Part shown: positions 11,901-26,900 of the stretch, one piece after another
Layout: every line of letters begins with the position of its first letter
How positions within the stretch are numbered: position 1 is the first letter of the stretch
From: Druceiella hillmani
Taxonomy: Eukaryota; Arthropoda; Insecta; Lepidoptera; Hepialidae
Length of the DNA stretch: 64,000 bases
NCBI GenBank assembly: GCA_039881145.1
Contig: JAYKKI010000008.1
Coordinates: 32,389,501 to 32,453,500, forward strand
Direction: 5' to 3'
The notes under the pieces: generated by a model
What the model was told of the DNA's origin: nothing
The model's database searches: none
The model's input: the letters and a program-made list of their open reading frames with translations, nothing else
Made by a program: the position numbers and the translations under genes

Positions 11901-14900
11901 AAATGTGATCCAGTATATTATATAAGATTAGTTAAATCATAACATTTCGTAAGCATAGAAAAGCAACTTTTTGTACCTAATTTTAAAGAGTATGTATTGT
12001 TAAGCAGTATATATTATTATAATAATAATATTTAAATCTACACATACGTGAAAATATGCCGTAATCATTTTATTCATTCCTGTTCATAATCACTTATGCA
12101 AAACAAATCTAAATCACACCTATACAAACTGTTGTCCTAAGCTCTTTAACTTATCCCTCCTTACGAAGGGCACATAGATTCAATCAACTTTTGCATTATG
12201 TTTCCTGAATTGTTCATTAATTTTTATTTTAGGTATTAACGCACGAAATTGCACAAAAGAAACAAATCTGATATTCTTACGACAGTAAAACAAGCGATTG
12301 GTATGATTTTTGTTTTTAGATACTTAAGAAAAATGTCAAAAAATTATTTACAATTGCATTTACTTATTTTTGGTTTAGAAGTTTGAAGAAAAAAAAGTTT
12401 TATGCAACATTGTGATGGTTGACGAATTTCTGACATATTTCGTGTATGTATATGTGTGTGTGTGTGTGTATATTTATTTATTAATAAATCCATGTCCAAC
12501 ATTTGGCTTGTACAAGTACATAAGAAGAAACTGTTATAAAATGTACAAGCAATAAAAAATAAGACAGAGAAATAGTGAAAATAATGAATAAGGCAGAAAC
12601 CTAGTAATTCAAATAAGAATCACGCTAACTAGCTATCAGTTGTGAACCAACGAATAACTCTGTAACCCCATGGTCAATAAAGCAGAAAAAATATCAAGAC
12701 CGAACATATTGCGCAGTATCATGTTAAATAGAATAAATGCATGAAAAACAAGTGAATGTCGCATTATATTTGTGTGCGTCCTAGGCAGCTACTAAACTAC
12801 GATTATCCTCTCATGTAACAGTCGGGAGCATAAAACACTATTAAACTCAAAATTGAGGGATTATCTATGGAATGACTTAATAATTTAAAAATGCATGTTC
12901 AAAAGCAATTCTCGTCGGAGTTGAAGGGAATTCTGACCATCCCCATTATAAAACCTGAAGATAATAAATAAGCAATTGAACTTTCTAACATTTTCTCCAG
13001 CATGAAGATATAAATAGCTTTATACCAAATGAATGCAGACAGAATTGCATTCATTTCAACAATACTACAGTTTAAAAAGTAAAGGTGAAGGGTAAAACTA
13101 CGAAAAATTAAGTCACAATATATTCAATATCATGAGAATTGTGTAAATACAGTATGACAAATCTTAGTAACTTCTAGGCTCTCTGACAGGTTTCGGAGAT
13201 AGGACTGTGAAATATCAGATGATTATTCATAATTACACTGAGATCCTCTACAAATAAAACCCTTTGGAATGTAGTTTCATCCAGCTCATAACTGTGCACA
13301 AGGTGGACACATAAATGAGGGTCATTGCACATTTGCTGACATTAAAATGTTATAATTATTACCCAGATTCCATTGGAATTTTAACCTTGGAACTGCTCAC
13401 TATCAGATTGGTTACAGACACCTAACAAGAGTTTTGAAATCATCGGCAAACGGAAGTCAATGAGCAATGCTGATAACTGAGGACAAATCACTAATCATAT
13501 ATATGTAAATTGCAACTAACTAATTTAAACTACAACTAATATAAGTAGATCTAAATTCCAACTTTGGCTGACTAATAACATAAGATTAGTTTTTAATAAG
13601 AATTCAAATTTTACTGCATTCCAGCCTTTAACAATATTACTAGTAGAATATCATTGTTTAGTATATATATGCATATATAGCAAAGAAATGGTATAAGCGT
13701 CTTAGGATGCATATGGGTGGTTCTACGAAAATGTGTAATTTTGCTAATTTGGCATCACTGTTTTGTTAAAAATCCAAATTGTTTTAGGATTATTTATAGT
13801 CTAAGATATTTATATTTTATAATTAAAAGGAACATAGATTTAAGGCTTATTAAAGGAAAAAACGTAAAAATAGCTTACACGGCACTGACGGCTTACCTAC
13901 AGAAGTGTTAAAAATCATATAAATTAGACGAAATCAAATGTTTTATTGCAATAATTATTTATTATGATATTCGAGAACATAAAAGTAACTTCTAAATCAC
14001 TTTTCATTGACTAAACAAACTAAAATCATCTTAAATATACATAGATACCTATCTACATACGTAGGTAAAGAATGTAGTTCAAATCTCTCAAAAAAAGTCT
14101 TAAATATATTGACGTCCCATTTAAATTTATAAAAAACCTTAATTACCTTTAACATTCAGGTTAGGGACCGAAAGCTTTTTTATTACTTAATCTATAGGAA
14201 TGTTAACGACGTCAGATTTATTTAATTTAAACAGAGTAGCGGTACCTCCATGGGGTTTGAAGAAGGTAACTGTTATTTCTCCTAAACCTTCTTAAACATT
14301 AGTGCATACTGCAGCATAACAGTATTCGTTACCCTTAACGATAAATGGGACTAAAATATAGTCACCGCTGCTATAGCAATTGTCGAGTTTACTTTGTAAG
14401 ATTTCACCAGTAGAACTTTTCACCATCGTTTCTTTGCCTTCAAAGTCTGGAAAGACAGAGGAAACTTCAAGAGGTTTGATGTTGGAATATATCTAGCTTA
14501 TAATGATCGCAGTCATTCATATGACAAAAACAACTCAGATTCTTCATAATAAGGTGATTGAGGTATTAAACATTGCCAGTTGTTTGACGAATGTTGAGTG
14601 TTGCTTTGTAAGAAAGTAATTAACACTTATTGTCTTCCATTATTTTGTTAAAACTTCAAGATATCCTCATCCTCTCTCACAAATAATTTGATTCCCTGAC
14701 ATTTCTCACATAAAGTAGAAACAAAGTCGTCCAAATTAGATATGTCCTTTCAATGACCTGATCTGTTGTTCTTTTACATGTGAAAAGCCTGTGTAAAGAA
14801 TTATTGTATTTTGTGGCAAAATTTTCAAAGAAGTCCATATCTTTATTTGTTAATGAACATATGGTTTTTGATAACGTTATACTGATGAACAATATTCAGA

Positions 14901-17900
14901 TCATATTTGAAAAATAATTGAACGTCATCTCAGAGTTGTAGTATAAAATCATGGGAACACTTCGTTTTTATTTCTTTTTTTAGATTTTATTATATCTTTT
15001 TTTTATTTTTACATGTGTTATGTATTGATACTTTGTCAAGAATCCATTCTTGAAATAATATATCTCCAATGTTAGTAAATACTTGATACGGTAAAGATTT
15101 TTGCTCACAAGCAGTATATGTCCTTCTTAAAGATTCTTCAGAATAAGCAGCAAAGATGTTATAATATAATCTGATAATTATTAAATGTTGTTATTTTTAA
15201 ACACAGCTAACTTTAGATCTATATTATCATGAATGACACACATGCATGTGTCACGGTCAGATAATTTAGGTGGCACAAACCAAAAAGGACAATGACAAAA
15301 AAACAAAGAATAACTAATGGGTATAAATTCAATTTCAAATATTTTTAGGCAAGTTTCGCACAGAATTCAGCAAGTAACACTTCTGTTTTTTCATATTTTT
15401 ACATGTAATAAACTTTTTTTTACAGCAAACTTCCTATTGTTTATATCATCTTCAAAAAATCTCATTACTATTTAGTCAAAACTATTCTTTAGGTTGTTAT
15501 TTTTTGATTGTCTATTGTTGTGTCCTAGTTTTTTTTTAAGTAAGACCTTTAAATTTAAATCTCCACACTTTATACTTCTCTACTGTATTTCCAAATATAA
15601 TATGCTTAAAATTTTCTTTTTCTTTATTATTCTTCATATTTGAATAGTTTTCAGTTAATTGTTTTTCAATAATTTCACCAAAAAGAGCTTCTTTAACAAA
15701 TTCCGTTTTCTTATTTTCATCATCTATCATTCTTTAAATTTTGCCTTTGGGCATTAGAGTTTTTCCAAACACTTCTGTCTGTATTTCTTACGCTGTGCAT
15801 GAATATTGGCTTGTAGTTAACGGATTATCTTATCTTTTTTCTTTCTTTGTTTCAGACGTTGTTTCAATCTATTATTATATTCTTTCTGGGGACAGAATTA
15901 GGCGTCACTCTTACTTCTTGGATAGAAATTCCATTTCCTCTTAGCCATGGTAGCATTAGTCATCAATGCTTGTCTAGATCTATAATCAGAAGAGTATTTC
16001 TTCAATTTCATTCAGGTCTGTAACTTCCCGAGGCATCATATTTTTTATACTTTTTCATAAACCTTTTTTTTTCTCTTCATATATCTAAGCTGTTCCTTTC
16101 TTTGCTCCCCATCTCATTTACCTGAATCATTTCTAATGCTTTCCCTAAGGGAAAGGACATTTTCAGCTACCCTCTTTTTCTGCAAAATTACTTCATGAGT
16201 TTTTTTCGTGGTGCTATTGTTGATCTAAAATGAAACAACAAAATAATGTAAAATAATATAAATAAATCAAAATAAAGAATGTAATAAATAGTAAACACTT
16301 AAAACGGTTAAAATAATGAGTCACGCGCTTGAGTCATTAGTACTATGGTACCATTTTTTGACACGGGCCTTATAACACAGAACTGACAAACTGTTACTTA
16401 ATTAGTTTCCACCTAATTGGTCATTAAAGTGTTAATTTGTTATATGTAATAAATCGGTAAATAGATTAAAATTATTAGAAAACCTTTCTCACCATGGACA
16501 TGATAAATTCACTGTCACATCATAAACTTTGGCCATTAATGTTTTCCTATACTGATCAGTGATACGATGCAGGAGACCAATGCATATGTACTGCCAACCT
16601 AATGGCGTATGCCCGGCGTCATTATTACATTTTAAGCAGGAATTTCATAATATTTTTCAGAACACGGGAGTGATATGAAATTTCGGGGTCAAACATTTAC
16701 ATTCTATATTTATTAAATAAATGTATTTAATTAAAAATAACAGCAAAGAAGCATGAAAAAATTATTTGGTAATGTGTGCATATATAAATACTGCACGAAA
16801 GTTAATAGTAACAAAAAATATAATATGTTAACTGAATCCTGGGAAGAGGACACACCACAGAACTGACGATTTAAAAGATCTATTTTTAATAAATTAATTG
16901 AAATTTTCCTAATTTCTTCCTTTTAATGTTGCTCCCTATTTGCTTATTATTGCTAGCAGTAGAACTATGTTCAAAAATGAATTTATAATTTAAAAAAAAA
17001 AAGCCACCACATGGCGCTTCATATTTGTAGAACCACTCATATACAAACACTTCATTATATAAGCAGCTGGAGCTTTAGTAATAAAATATATTTAATAAAA
17101 CTGAAATAATTGAATTTTATAATATGCTTACCGGCATAAGGTCCAGTTGCTTCCATGTAAAACAGTTTTCTGGAACTAATGGCGACAAGTTCTTCGACAT
17201 CAGTATTGTATAATCAAAAAATTTTATTGGTTGCTTTAATATATCAGGTTTAGAAGGTAGCGTAAGAGCATCTTTTATAAAAGGACATTGATGTAATATT
17301 TCAGTTAATATGTCCCTGTATTGCAGACATGGGTCAAGTACTATATATAAAGGAAATCCTTTATCTTTCTCAAGTGACTGAAAATTAAATGGGTTTTTTT
17401 AAATATTATTAAAATTTCTAGCAAAAGTTCATAATTGCATCCTAACTATTCCTCTTAAATTTGATCGAATGAAAAACTGATCATGATTGCTTTTTTTTTT
17501 AAACGCTTTTTTATATATTAATTATAAATGTTTAACTTAATCATGTTATTCTCAATGGTTTAGATATTTATACTGTACTTTAGTTAAACTGTGGAACTTT
17601 AAGAGTCTAACTATGAAATTTAAAAACGCTTATAACAAACAAATTCTAATAATATAATTATCCATATACAATGGGAAAATTTTTAGTACATTTCACTTTA
17701 TACTCATATCTGATTCTATGAAACATTATTTGGATGTAGATATAATAATTTAGTTTGTTTAACTCAAAAATACTTCTATGTGTCAATTTTGCAATAGAAA
17801 ACAGGTCATGATCGATAATCTATAATAATTAACGGTCTTTCGTTCGTCTTTTTTCGTCGGTTTTCGACTTTCTGTAAATTTTCATATTCTCCACATTATC

Positions 17901-20900
17901 TTCATGCATACGGCATCATTTAATATAAATACAGTGATTTAAAAGTTTAACTCAAATCTGCATCCGATACACTTTTATTCAATTGTTGTTTATTACTGAT
18001 ACATTTAAAAAAAAATGATATAAATGTATATAATATCTAATATATACTTATTATTATGTAATATCTTATGTCCATCTGAACACTATACAGTAGTAAAAGT
18101 TTCATGTCAGTCATGTAAGCTGTCATAATGAGAAACTCTAAAAAAGAAACAAAATTTCCCTCTTCATAACGTTAATATGATTACACCTATTATAAACAAT
18201 TTTCTTATTTTTCAAAGAAAACAAGAAAAAGACTTATAAGTGAGCTGTGTCAGAGCTATACAATTCCATGTTTCATAATCGTAAGAGGGGGCGTTTTTAA
18301 GTTCGCGGAATGGAGGATAAGGAGTGAGAATAAAAATACAAAATTATTTTTCTTTTTTAATATATTCACCTGCTGCCCTAATACATTTTTCAGATCTTTC
18401 AATTAGCTTATGTATACCTTCATAAAAAAATGTTTCGTCTTAGCCCGAAAAATAAGCTGAAACTGCATCCTTAACTTCTTCATCGCTTGAAAACTTCTTT
18501 CCATGAAGTTGTTTTTTAAGGTTTGGGAACAAATAATAATCACTGGGAGCCAGGTCAGGACTGTAGTGTGGGTGTTCCAAAATATTGAAGCCCACCTTGT
18601 GCAGGGCGGCCAGCGCGACGCAGTTTGTGTGAACGGGTGCGTTATCGTGCAAAAGCAGGACAACTTTGGTCAATTTTCCCTTTCTTTTTTCTTTGATTGC
18701 TTCTTTCAACCTCACTAGAATTGATGCATAGTATTCTCCTGTTATGGAAACACCTTTATGTTTATAATCCGTCAACAGGATCCCTTCTAAATCCCAAAAG
18801 ACTGTCGCCATAATTTTTCAAGCCGACTGTGACACCTTAAACTTCTTGGGTGGTGGTGTGCCTTTTTTGTGCCACTGCATTGAGTCTTGATTCAGGTTTA
18901 TAATGATGAACCCAAGTTTCGTCTCCAGTAACAATTCGACTCAATAGTCCATCCTTGTCTTCTCTACAGAGGTCCAAAAACGCACAAGAACAATGTACGC
19001 GGTGTTGTTTTTGAGGCGGTGTGAGCATTCTCGGCACCCATTTCGCGTTGACCTTTGTCATGCCAAGATGATGATGGAGAATTTTAAAAATTGTTGTATT
19101 CTATACTCCAACCATCTCTGGAACCTGTTTCTTCTTTAGTCTAATACTAATTTTTCAACTTTTTCAAAAATTTCCGGAGTAGTCATTTGATCGGCCGACT
19201 GGGGTGTGGGTCTTCTTTAAGTGAGTCTCTACGCTGTTTGAAGAAACTGTTCCATTTATATACCATGGTTTTATCCGGACAAGAGTCCCCGGAAATGGAT
19301 GCCATTTCTTCCAGTATGGTTTGAACCGACTTTCCTTGCTTGGTAAGGAACTTTATAACGGCGCGGTACTCGATTTTTTCCATAGTTCAGACCTTCTTCC
19401 AAATTGAGTTGTTTGTTCGACGATAGTTTAAAGACTAATGATCCGATTATGATAAAACTTGGTATTTATATTAATAATGAGTTACTTAACTAGCTATCAT
19501 TATGTTAATCACCTTTACTAATGGCCTACCTGTCCATTCCGCGAACTTAAAAACGCCCCCTCGTATACTACACCAGTGAGATACAAATAATTCTTACTAG
19601 ATAGAATGAGGGGTAGTAATGTGAAATAAACTATAAAAGAATTTTGTGAAGCAATACTAACAATAACATCGTATGAATCTTTTTTCTTGAAATTATTTTT
19701 CTTTTGGGTTAATGGTTGACCTAAAATATTTAATAAAGGCGGCTCCAGTTCACATTTTTCAAATGACCAGTTAAGAGCATACTCCATTAAGCTTTCGAAA
19801 GTTCCTTTTTGAAACTGCATGAATTTCCCATACATGACAGTGTCAATGTTTAGTTTACCTGTAAAGAAAGCTTAGAATAGTGCGAAACGATAGTAAAGAT
19901 TTCAGTGTTTCTTGGGTGACATGGTGCACTTGTTCATACCTGTCCTTAACATTGGATTATTTGAAAGTTAAATAATTGTCTCCTTGAAAATACTAATAAA
20001 TGTTACTAAATCATAATATTCACTGGCTCATAACTAGCTTTTACCTGGCTTATCGGTTGCCTTATCATTCTTCTTTGTAGTTTTTTTTACATTCTCTACA
20101 GAACTTTCTTCTCTTTTTAAGATTTTCTGATCAAATGAAGGCTTGGATTTTACTGGATAGAGAACAAATAAAAAAAGAATTATTTTAAAAAGTGGCCTAC
20201 AATAATTATATCCTACAAATTCTGCCATTTGAAAATATAAATGTAAAGAAGAAATTACAACTGATATGAAAAATAAAAGTGCCAAAAATAATGTAAACAA
20301 ATTAGGCGTATACAACTGTACTGAACAATGTTTTTTAAAAACCTGAGTTTGTAAACCATTTAAAATACTAAACTATTAGTTTTATTTTGAATTATTTACA
20401 ATAAAATTAAGTACCTTTAGATCGTGTCCCAGAATGTCTTTCAGACCTACAATTAAAAGGACAATAATAAAAAGATAAAATAATTGTAACTATTGAGGAA
20501 TAAAAATATATTGTGTTGACATATAGAGATTATTTAAGGACAATATTTAACACTTAATTCTCTATTCAAAGTATAATAATCTTGAATATATTTGGCGTTA
20601 ATTTTGTAGAAATTTATTATTTACAATTAAATGAAACTACGTGATGTTTATTTCTACTTTCTTTAATTTCTTTACCATAACCTAGGTTTCGTTATATTAC
20701 AACATCTTCAAGAATCTTTGCTAATATCCCACCTGAATGAGTTGAATCATTAAAATTAAGAGTTTTTATGTTAAAAGTATCTTGCCAGATTCAATATGTG
20801 AAAGACTCCTTTTGCGTCATTTCTTTGAAAGAATGTGTACAAAATAGGGTCTGTGCAAGGAACCTGGAGACCGCTTTAAAGAGATCCAATATTACGGTAG

Positions 20901-23900
20901 TATTTTTATTTTTAAGAAATGTATAAAATACAGTTTGCAGGCATTTACAGAAATATTTAGTTCCAGTGAAATGAAGAAACTCTTACAACCTACTACATTA
21001 TTAATGTGACTTATTCCCAAGCAAAAATCAAAGTTTCTGGCTGTATTTGCTAATTTTAATAATAAACACCTTGTAGAAATATTTTGTCAAAACAAAGTTA
21101 TAATAAATTATAAAAATTGTAAAATAAATGTTAATTATGTAAAATTTCAGGATACAATTTTGCACTGAAAAAAGGGGCAATATATTGAAATACAGACTGT
21201 AATGTCAGAAAAAAAACACGATTGAATTCAAAGGGGTTATGAATAAATATGAACAAAGTTTTTTTAAAAATGAAACATTGTTTTATTTAAATACTTTTAT
21301 ATAACAAACTACATAAATTTAAGTATAATAAATAATTTAGATTAATTACAATATGTAGACTTTAGGATATAATACAAAAAAATGACTTTATTGTAACAAA
21401 TTATTTCCTCATTACTCAGTGGCATTCCATGGAAGCACAGTGCCAAAAGGAGAAAGCACATGTCTATTAGGTATGTCAATTCTCCTCGCCCAAGTTATCA
21501 TTGTATTACAGAATTTAAAATAAAATTGCCAAATAAAACATTGGGCATCTTGTCATGAAGCTTGGGTATAGAACCTAAACATTACACTTCAATGTACATA
21601 ATATCCATCGATGAAATATTCTTCAAATATGTTTGTTAGCTATCAAGACATGATGGACTTTGAGAGTAAAAATAAATTGTTGTAACTTTGCATAATAACA
21701 ACAAAAATTGCCCTTACTATTTAGTTGACATAATTCATTTCCAAATTATTTCTAAAATTATCTCCAAAAATAAGAATTTGCACAAATATCCAATGTGAAA
21801 AAATTTCTATTGTATTTCATTCCATTTCAAAAGAGAATATTTGTAAATAAATCAATTGATTAGGAATAGCATAAATAAATATTCAATTAATCAAAGACTA
21901 TCCACAAAATTTATGGTATTTCTCCTTTAATATTGTCAAATAATATACTGTATCAATTTAATAAACTATTACGCTAAACAATTTTACAAATATTTATATT
22001 AGATCTTTATTTGACTATGATAAATTATGAAATATGGGACAACCCTTGGTGTCAACCACACTAAGTCAGTGATATAAAACAATTTGGGAAAATATTTCAT
22101 AATCTGAGAGGCATGAGTTAATACCCATAAATGCTATTCGGTACACATTATTTACTTTATTGTTAGAGTGAAATAGTTACAATAAGTCAGTTTCAATTGA
22201 ATAAAAATGATATTCAATTGTCTATCTAGTGAGATGCTTCAAAACATTGTTGCCATGTAACAACACATATATATATACATATACTTACTCATAAAGAGGA
22301 TATTTGGCATATGGATAGTGAAAAAAAACTTGTGATATATTATTTCATTCCAAATAAGTATTAGAATTGTTTGTGACGTAGAATACATATTTCTTACATA
22401 CTATACAGCTGTGTTTTTTATAACAGCTAAGCTTTTCCTCTTATTTAACTGCATAATTTCAATGATTATTTTTAATGTCTGACATTTTTAAAACAATTAG
22501 AAAAAACTTTAGTGTCAAAATTTGGCATTATTTATATGCAATTTAGCATTATATAAAATGGCTCATAGGACAGTAGATAAGATGATAGAGTCCGATTGAA
22601 AGGCCCGAGTTCGATTCTCGGCAGGGTGTTTGAACATTTATGTATTACTTATACAATTGTCAAGAATTTAGTAAATCTTGCAATACAAAAAACAATACCA
22701 ATAATATTTGTTTTTTAATTTTTAATAAGAGCATATTACTCTTTTTTTAACTAATACTAAATAAAATCCATATTATATTACTAACGGAATACAAATTTTG
22801 CTTTGTTTTCAAATATTGTTTTTGGGAACGGAATAGAGTATAAACAAAAAATCTAATAAGTAATTGAGAAATCATTTAAAAATAACAAACATTTTACTCT
22901 TGTGACGTTCTCTCCGATCCTTTAACGCCTCGCGAATATAAATGCTTTTTGGCTCAATAGATAGTGCATCATACTCGCTCGCATCCATTTCATCCATTTC
23001 TTCTCGTAAAGATAATATTTTTTCCAATTCTAAAGATTGGGTTATTCTGTAGAAATAAATTTTTTTACAATTACCAAATATAAAATATTTCTGTTTCTGT
23101 TTAATATTTGGATAGTAATTACTAGGGTTGCAAGTTTATTAAAATATCGATATGAATGTCGATATTTATATTGAAGACTTGAAAATATCCATAATCGATA
23201 ATATCGACAGTTTTAGTGCGATATTGTCGATAATTTAAAACTTTCCAAAAAGTTAATAGAATTAGGTAATTAAAATAAAAAATAAATAAATAAGAAAGAT
23301 TTTTTTATGAAAATTATTTTAAATTTTAATCAACTAAAAAATGAGACACTTTTACATTCCCGTTTCCCAATAACACTTATCAATCGAACCGTGTAGCCTA
23401 TTCTTAGCTTCCGTGACAGTAGCTCTTGCCTTCGAGAATAGACATTCCGTTGGCACCAATGTAGCGACTATGGGAAGATGGCTCAAAGCTATTTTAAATA
23501 AGTTAGGGTATGAAACTTGCAAGTTACGGTATGGAATATCAACGACATTTTAAAATAGTAACAGGAGCTGAGAGATATAGTGTCAACTCATCATCACCAT
23601 CTTCCTTTCTCTTCTAAATTTGAGTATTAGCTAAAGATTTGTGATGCTTTCAAAAATCTAAATCTTTATTGTCTTGCTCTTCGGATGATGTATATGAGAC
23701 CACAGCTGCTCGCTTGTTTTGAGCAATCATCCTACCTATCTTGGACAAAGCTTTGGCACATGCATCAGGCTTTGTAAAATGTAAATTCTTAAATCGTGGA
23801 TCCAACAATGTTGCTATTGTCAACAATGATGAATATTCAAGTGGACGAAAATGCTTTTCTATTTCTAGCAAAATATTATCTCTTAAATCACCCACTGTTG

Positions 23901-26900
23901 AAGAAGTTGATTAGGCACTTCTTCGAAACAGTGACATATATCTCTACAGATGCTTCTTTTGGTACTAGCCTCAAGTGGTTGCCTGATGTAAGCCACATCT
24001 TTTATACTGCTGTCATCATTATAGGTGTGTCAACTTTATTAGAAATTACTTCACTTATGTAAGTTGCAAGTTCAATAAATCTGATCAGCGTTCCAGGGGG
24101 TTTTCACATCTAATATTACTTTTAAAGTTCTTCCTTCTGGTATCTTATTTTCCATTTGTTTTCTTTTCAAATCACTTGAAACATCTTCCGTTCTTTTAAT
24201 ATATTTTACAATATTCCTAACTCGTTCTATAATATCTTTTAATTCTGGAGTTTTTTTCGTGGCACCTTAGCAAACAAATTGATCATATGTGCAAAGCATG
24301 GAATATGTTTGTTACCCCCAAATGTCTCCCTAATCGCTTTAACCATGCTGACACCAGACTCAGTCAATATCAATGTCCCAGTTAATTAATGACTGAAAAC
24401 TGTTGACCATTATAGTCCCCAGTGCAACGTTCAGATAACTCCAACACCAACAGTTATTGCTTGCAACTCACTATTTATTAAACAATGATTCGTAACACCC
24501 AGGTAGCTCGTGGTAGTCATGGACTCTGTCCAGTTATCAGTAGTGAGACAAAAGTGCTCAAATACTTTGAGTATCTTCTTTACTGTAGAGGATATTCTAT
24601 CGTATTTTACATCAATTTGATGTTTTATGGTTTCTTGCGATGGCACAAAAACTTGCTTGCTTGCTTTTTTGAAACCCTTCTCTTCAACTAAGTTAAAAGC
24701 CTATTATTTATACAAATAAAGTATGCGATGGCATCAATAATGCGATTATATTTTGCACTGTCCTTGCTAAATAGAGAAACGTCATTAAAAGCTTTATTTA
24801 TTTTTGCGCTATAACCCAAAGAGCCTTTGTTATCATGTTTGTCATTACTTCGTGAGATGCCCTTAATGGACCCTTACTTGCAGCTGCTTCATTATTTTTA
24901 TTGACAATGATCTCACTATTCTCACTGGAATACCTTATCGTAGATGTCAGCTTGTAAGTGTCGACACTAAAAATAAAATAGCAACAGCTACATTTTCATT
25001 TTGATTTTTCGAAATTTATATCAATAAAATAAGGAAGTCTCAAGAACTAACCTAACCTAATAATTTTTAGTGCGATTCTGCCTACATATATAAAATTATA
25101 AAACTGTATTTTCCTCGTAGATAGACTTGAGTTATTGAGTAGATACTTAGCTCATGTATTTTCCAAGATAAACATTTTTACATATATTTTACCATTGGGA
25201 TTTTGAGGTAGTCAGGATTTGATCAACATTATTATGATATTTCATATAAGCGGCCAGGTTTGATGTATTACCTGAAGTTTAACACGTTCGTTACATAAAT
25301 TACAGATAGCTCTGTCACTTCCTTCCTTTTTGAAATAAGACCACAGTCTGCTCTTCTTCATAGTATTGGTTAAACACTGTTCCCAACCAATAATCACAAA
25401 TTTACACACAACTAATAGCGCCAAGTAGTTTATGAATTTTAAGTTAAATTGAAAAGGCTAGTTGACAGTTGGTATAGAGTGGACACCATACATAAACAAA
25501 AATCAGTCAAAAAACCAATGTTGCTATATAAAATTTTAAAATTACCAAATTACTAATGCTTCTGCAAATATTTATGTAAATACTTTGTATTGATATCTCA
25601 ATTTTTTTTCGATATGATAATATCGTATCAGCAATGGTTCTATATCGATAAAAACATCAATATTTTAAGGTCGATAGTACCGAACATTCGATATTTTGTT
25701 GCAACTCTAGTAAACATTTCATAAACTAGGGACATATTATTCACATAGTCACAGTAGTGACAAATTATTCTTTCATGATAAATTTATTTTATACTGTTTC
25801 AAGGCTGTGCTAAAAACGTATACAATGCTAATATATCTGTAACAATTATATTGCATTTTTCCATACTTAATTTTTGGTTTATAATAGTAAGAGTATTTTT
25901 TTAATGTCATATTACAATTATTTGGCAATAGGAATATATGCTCCGTCTAATTTTCTTTTATTATTGCAAATAGAATTAAAAAAACTTCCAATCTGATAAA
26001 TCCCAATGTAGAATGCTTTTTCCAATTTATTGCTCTAAAAGAAGCAATTAAAATAAATTTATTTTAAAACATTTCACATTAACATTAATTATAATAGATA
26101 TTTTTGAACCCGAGGCATTTATCAAAGTCTATAAGAACGGTGAAGTGGAAAGATTTCTGAAATTTATTATCTATTACATCCTTCAAATGTATAACTTCCC
26201 ACTCGCAACATGGAATTCTTCATGTATACTTTTCCATTTATTAAAATGTTTATATCAATCTTAATTGTATCTACTGGTCATCGTTAGGAAATTTGAAAAA
26301 AACAATTAGTCAGAGCTAGTAACAAAAAAAATTATAGAAAAGGTACCTTTTATTTTTAAAAATATTATAAGCTAGACAAGCTTCAATTTTCAATACGCCT
26401 TATATTAGCTTCACTTGGATGTGTGTATGTATATATGAATGCAAAGGAGTCTTAAATTTTAAAATTTTCACCGACTTCTTGACGTCTGAATTATTTTAAA
26501 TGTTTGCATACATGTAAAGAAGTGATGACAATACAATAATTTCATAATTAAAAATGTTGAAAATACAATTATAGTTTAAAAGAAACTAAAAAAGACATTT
26601 GTAACAATATAAACTAAAAAATTAAATTTGCATCCACTTCCAGACGTCCAAATTATCGTTAATATAAATTGTTACAGTTAATTGAAAAAATTTATTTATA
26701 TCACAGAATACCAAATTGAATTTTTTTCAATTAATTGATAAAATATACAATTTTAAAATAAATTGCAATTTTATTTAATGCTTGGCAGACCTTTTTAAAA
26801 TAATAAATTTTTAATAATAATGATATTAATCTTAATAATAAAAATTAATATTTTTGTTAATTAATACCTATCGGACCTTTTTACCTGATTAATTTCTAAA

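Noticed and set aside
18503..18718. Plus-strand open frame inside the mariner
   Set aside because: Antisense shadow of the transposase.
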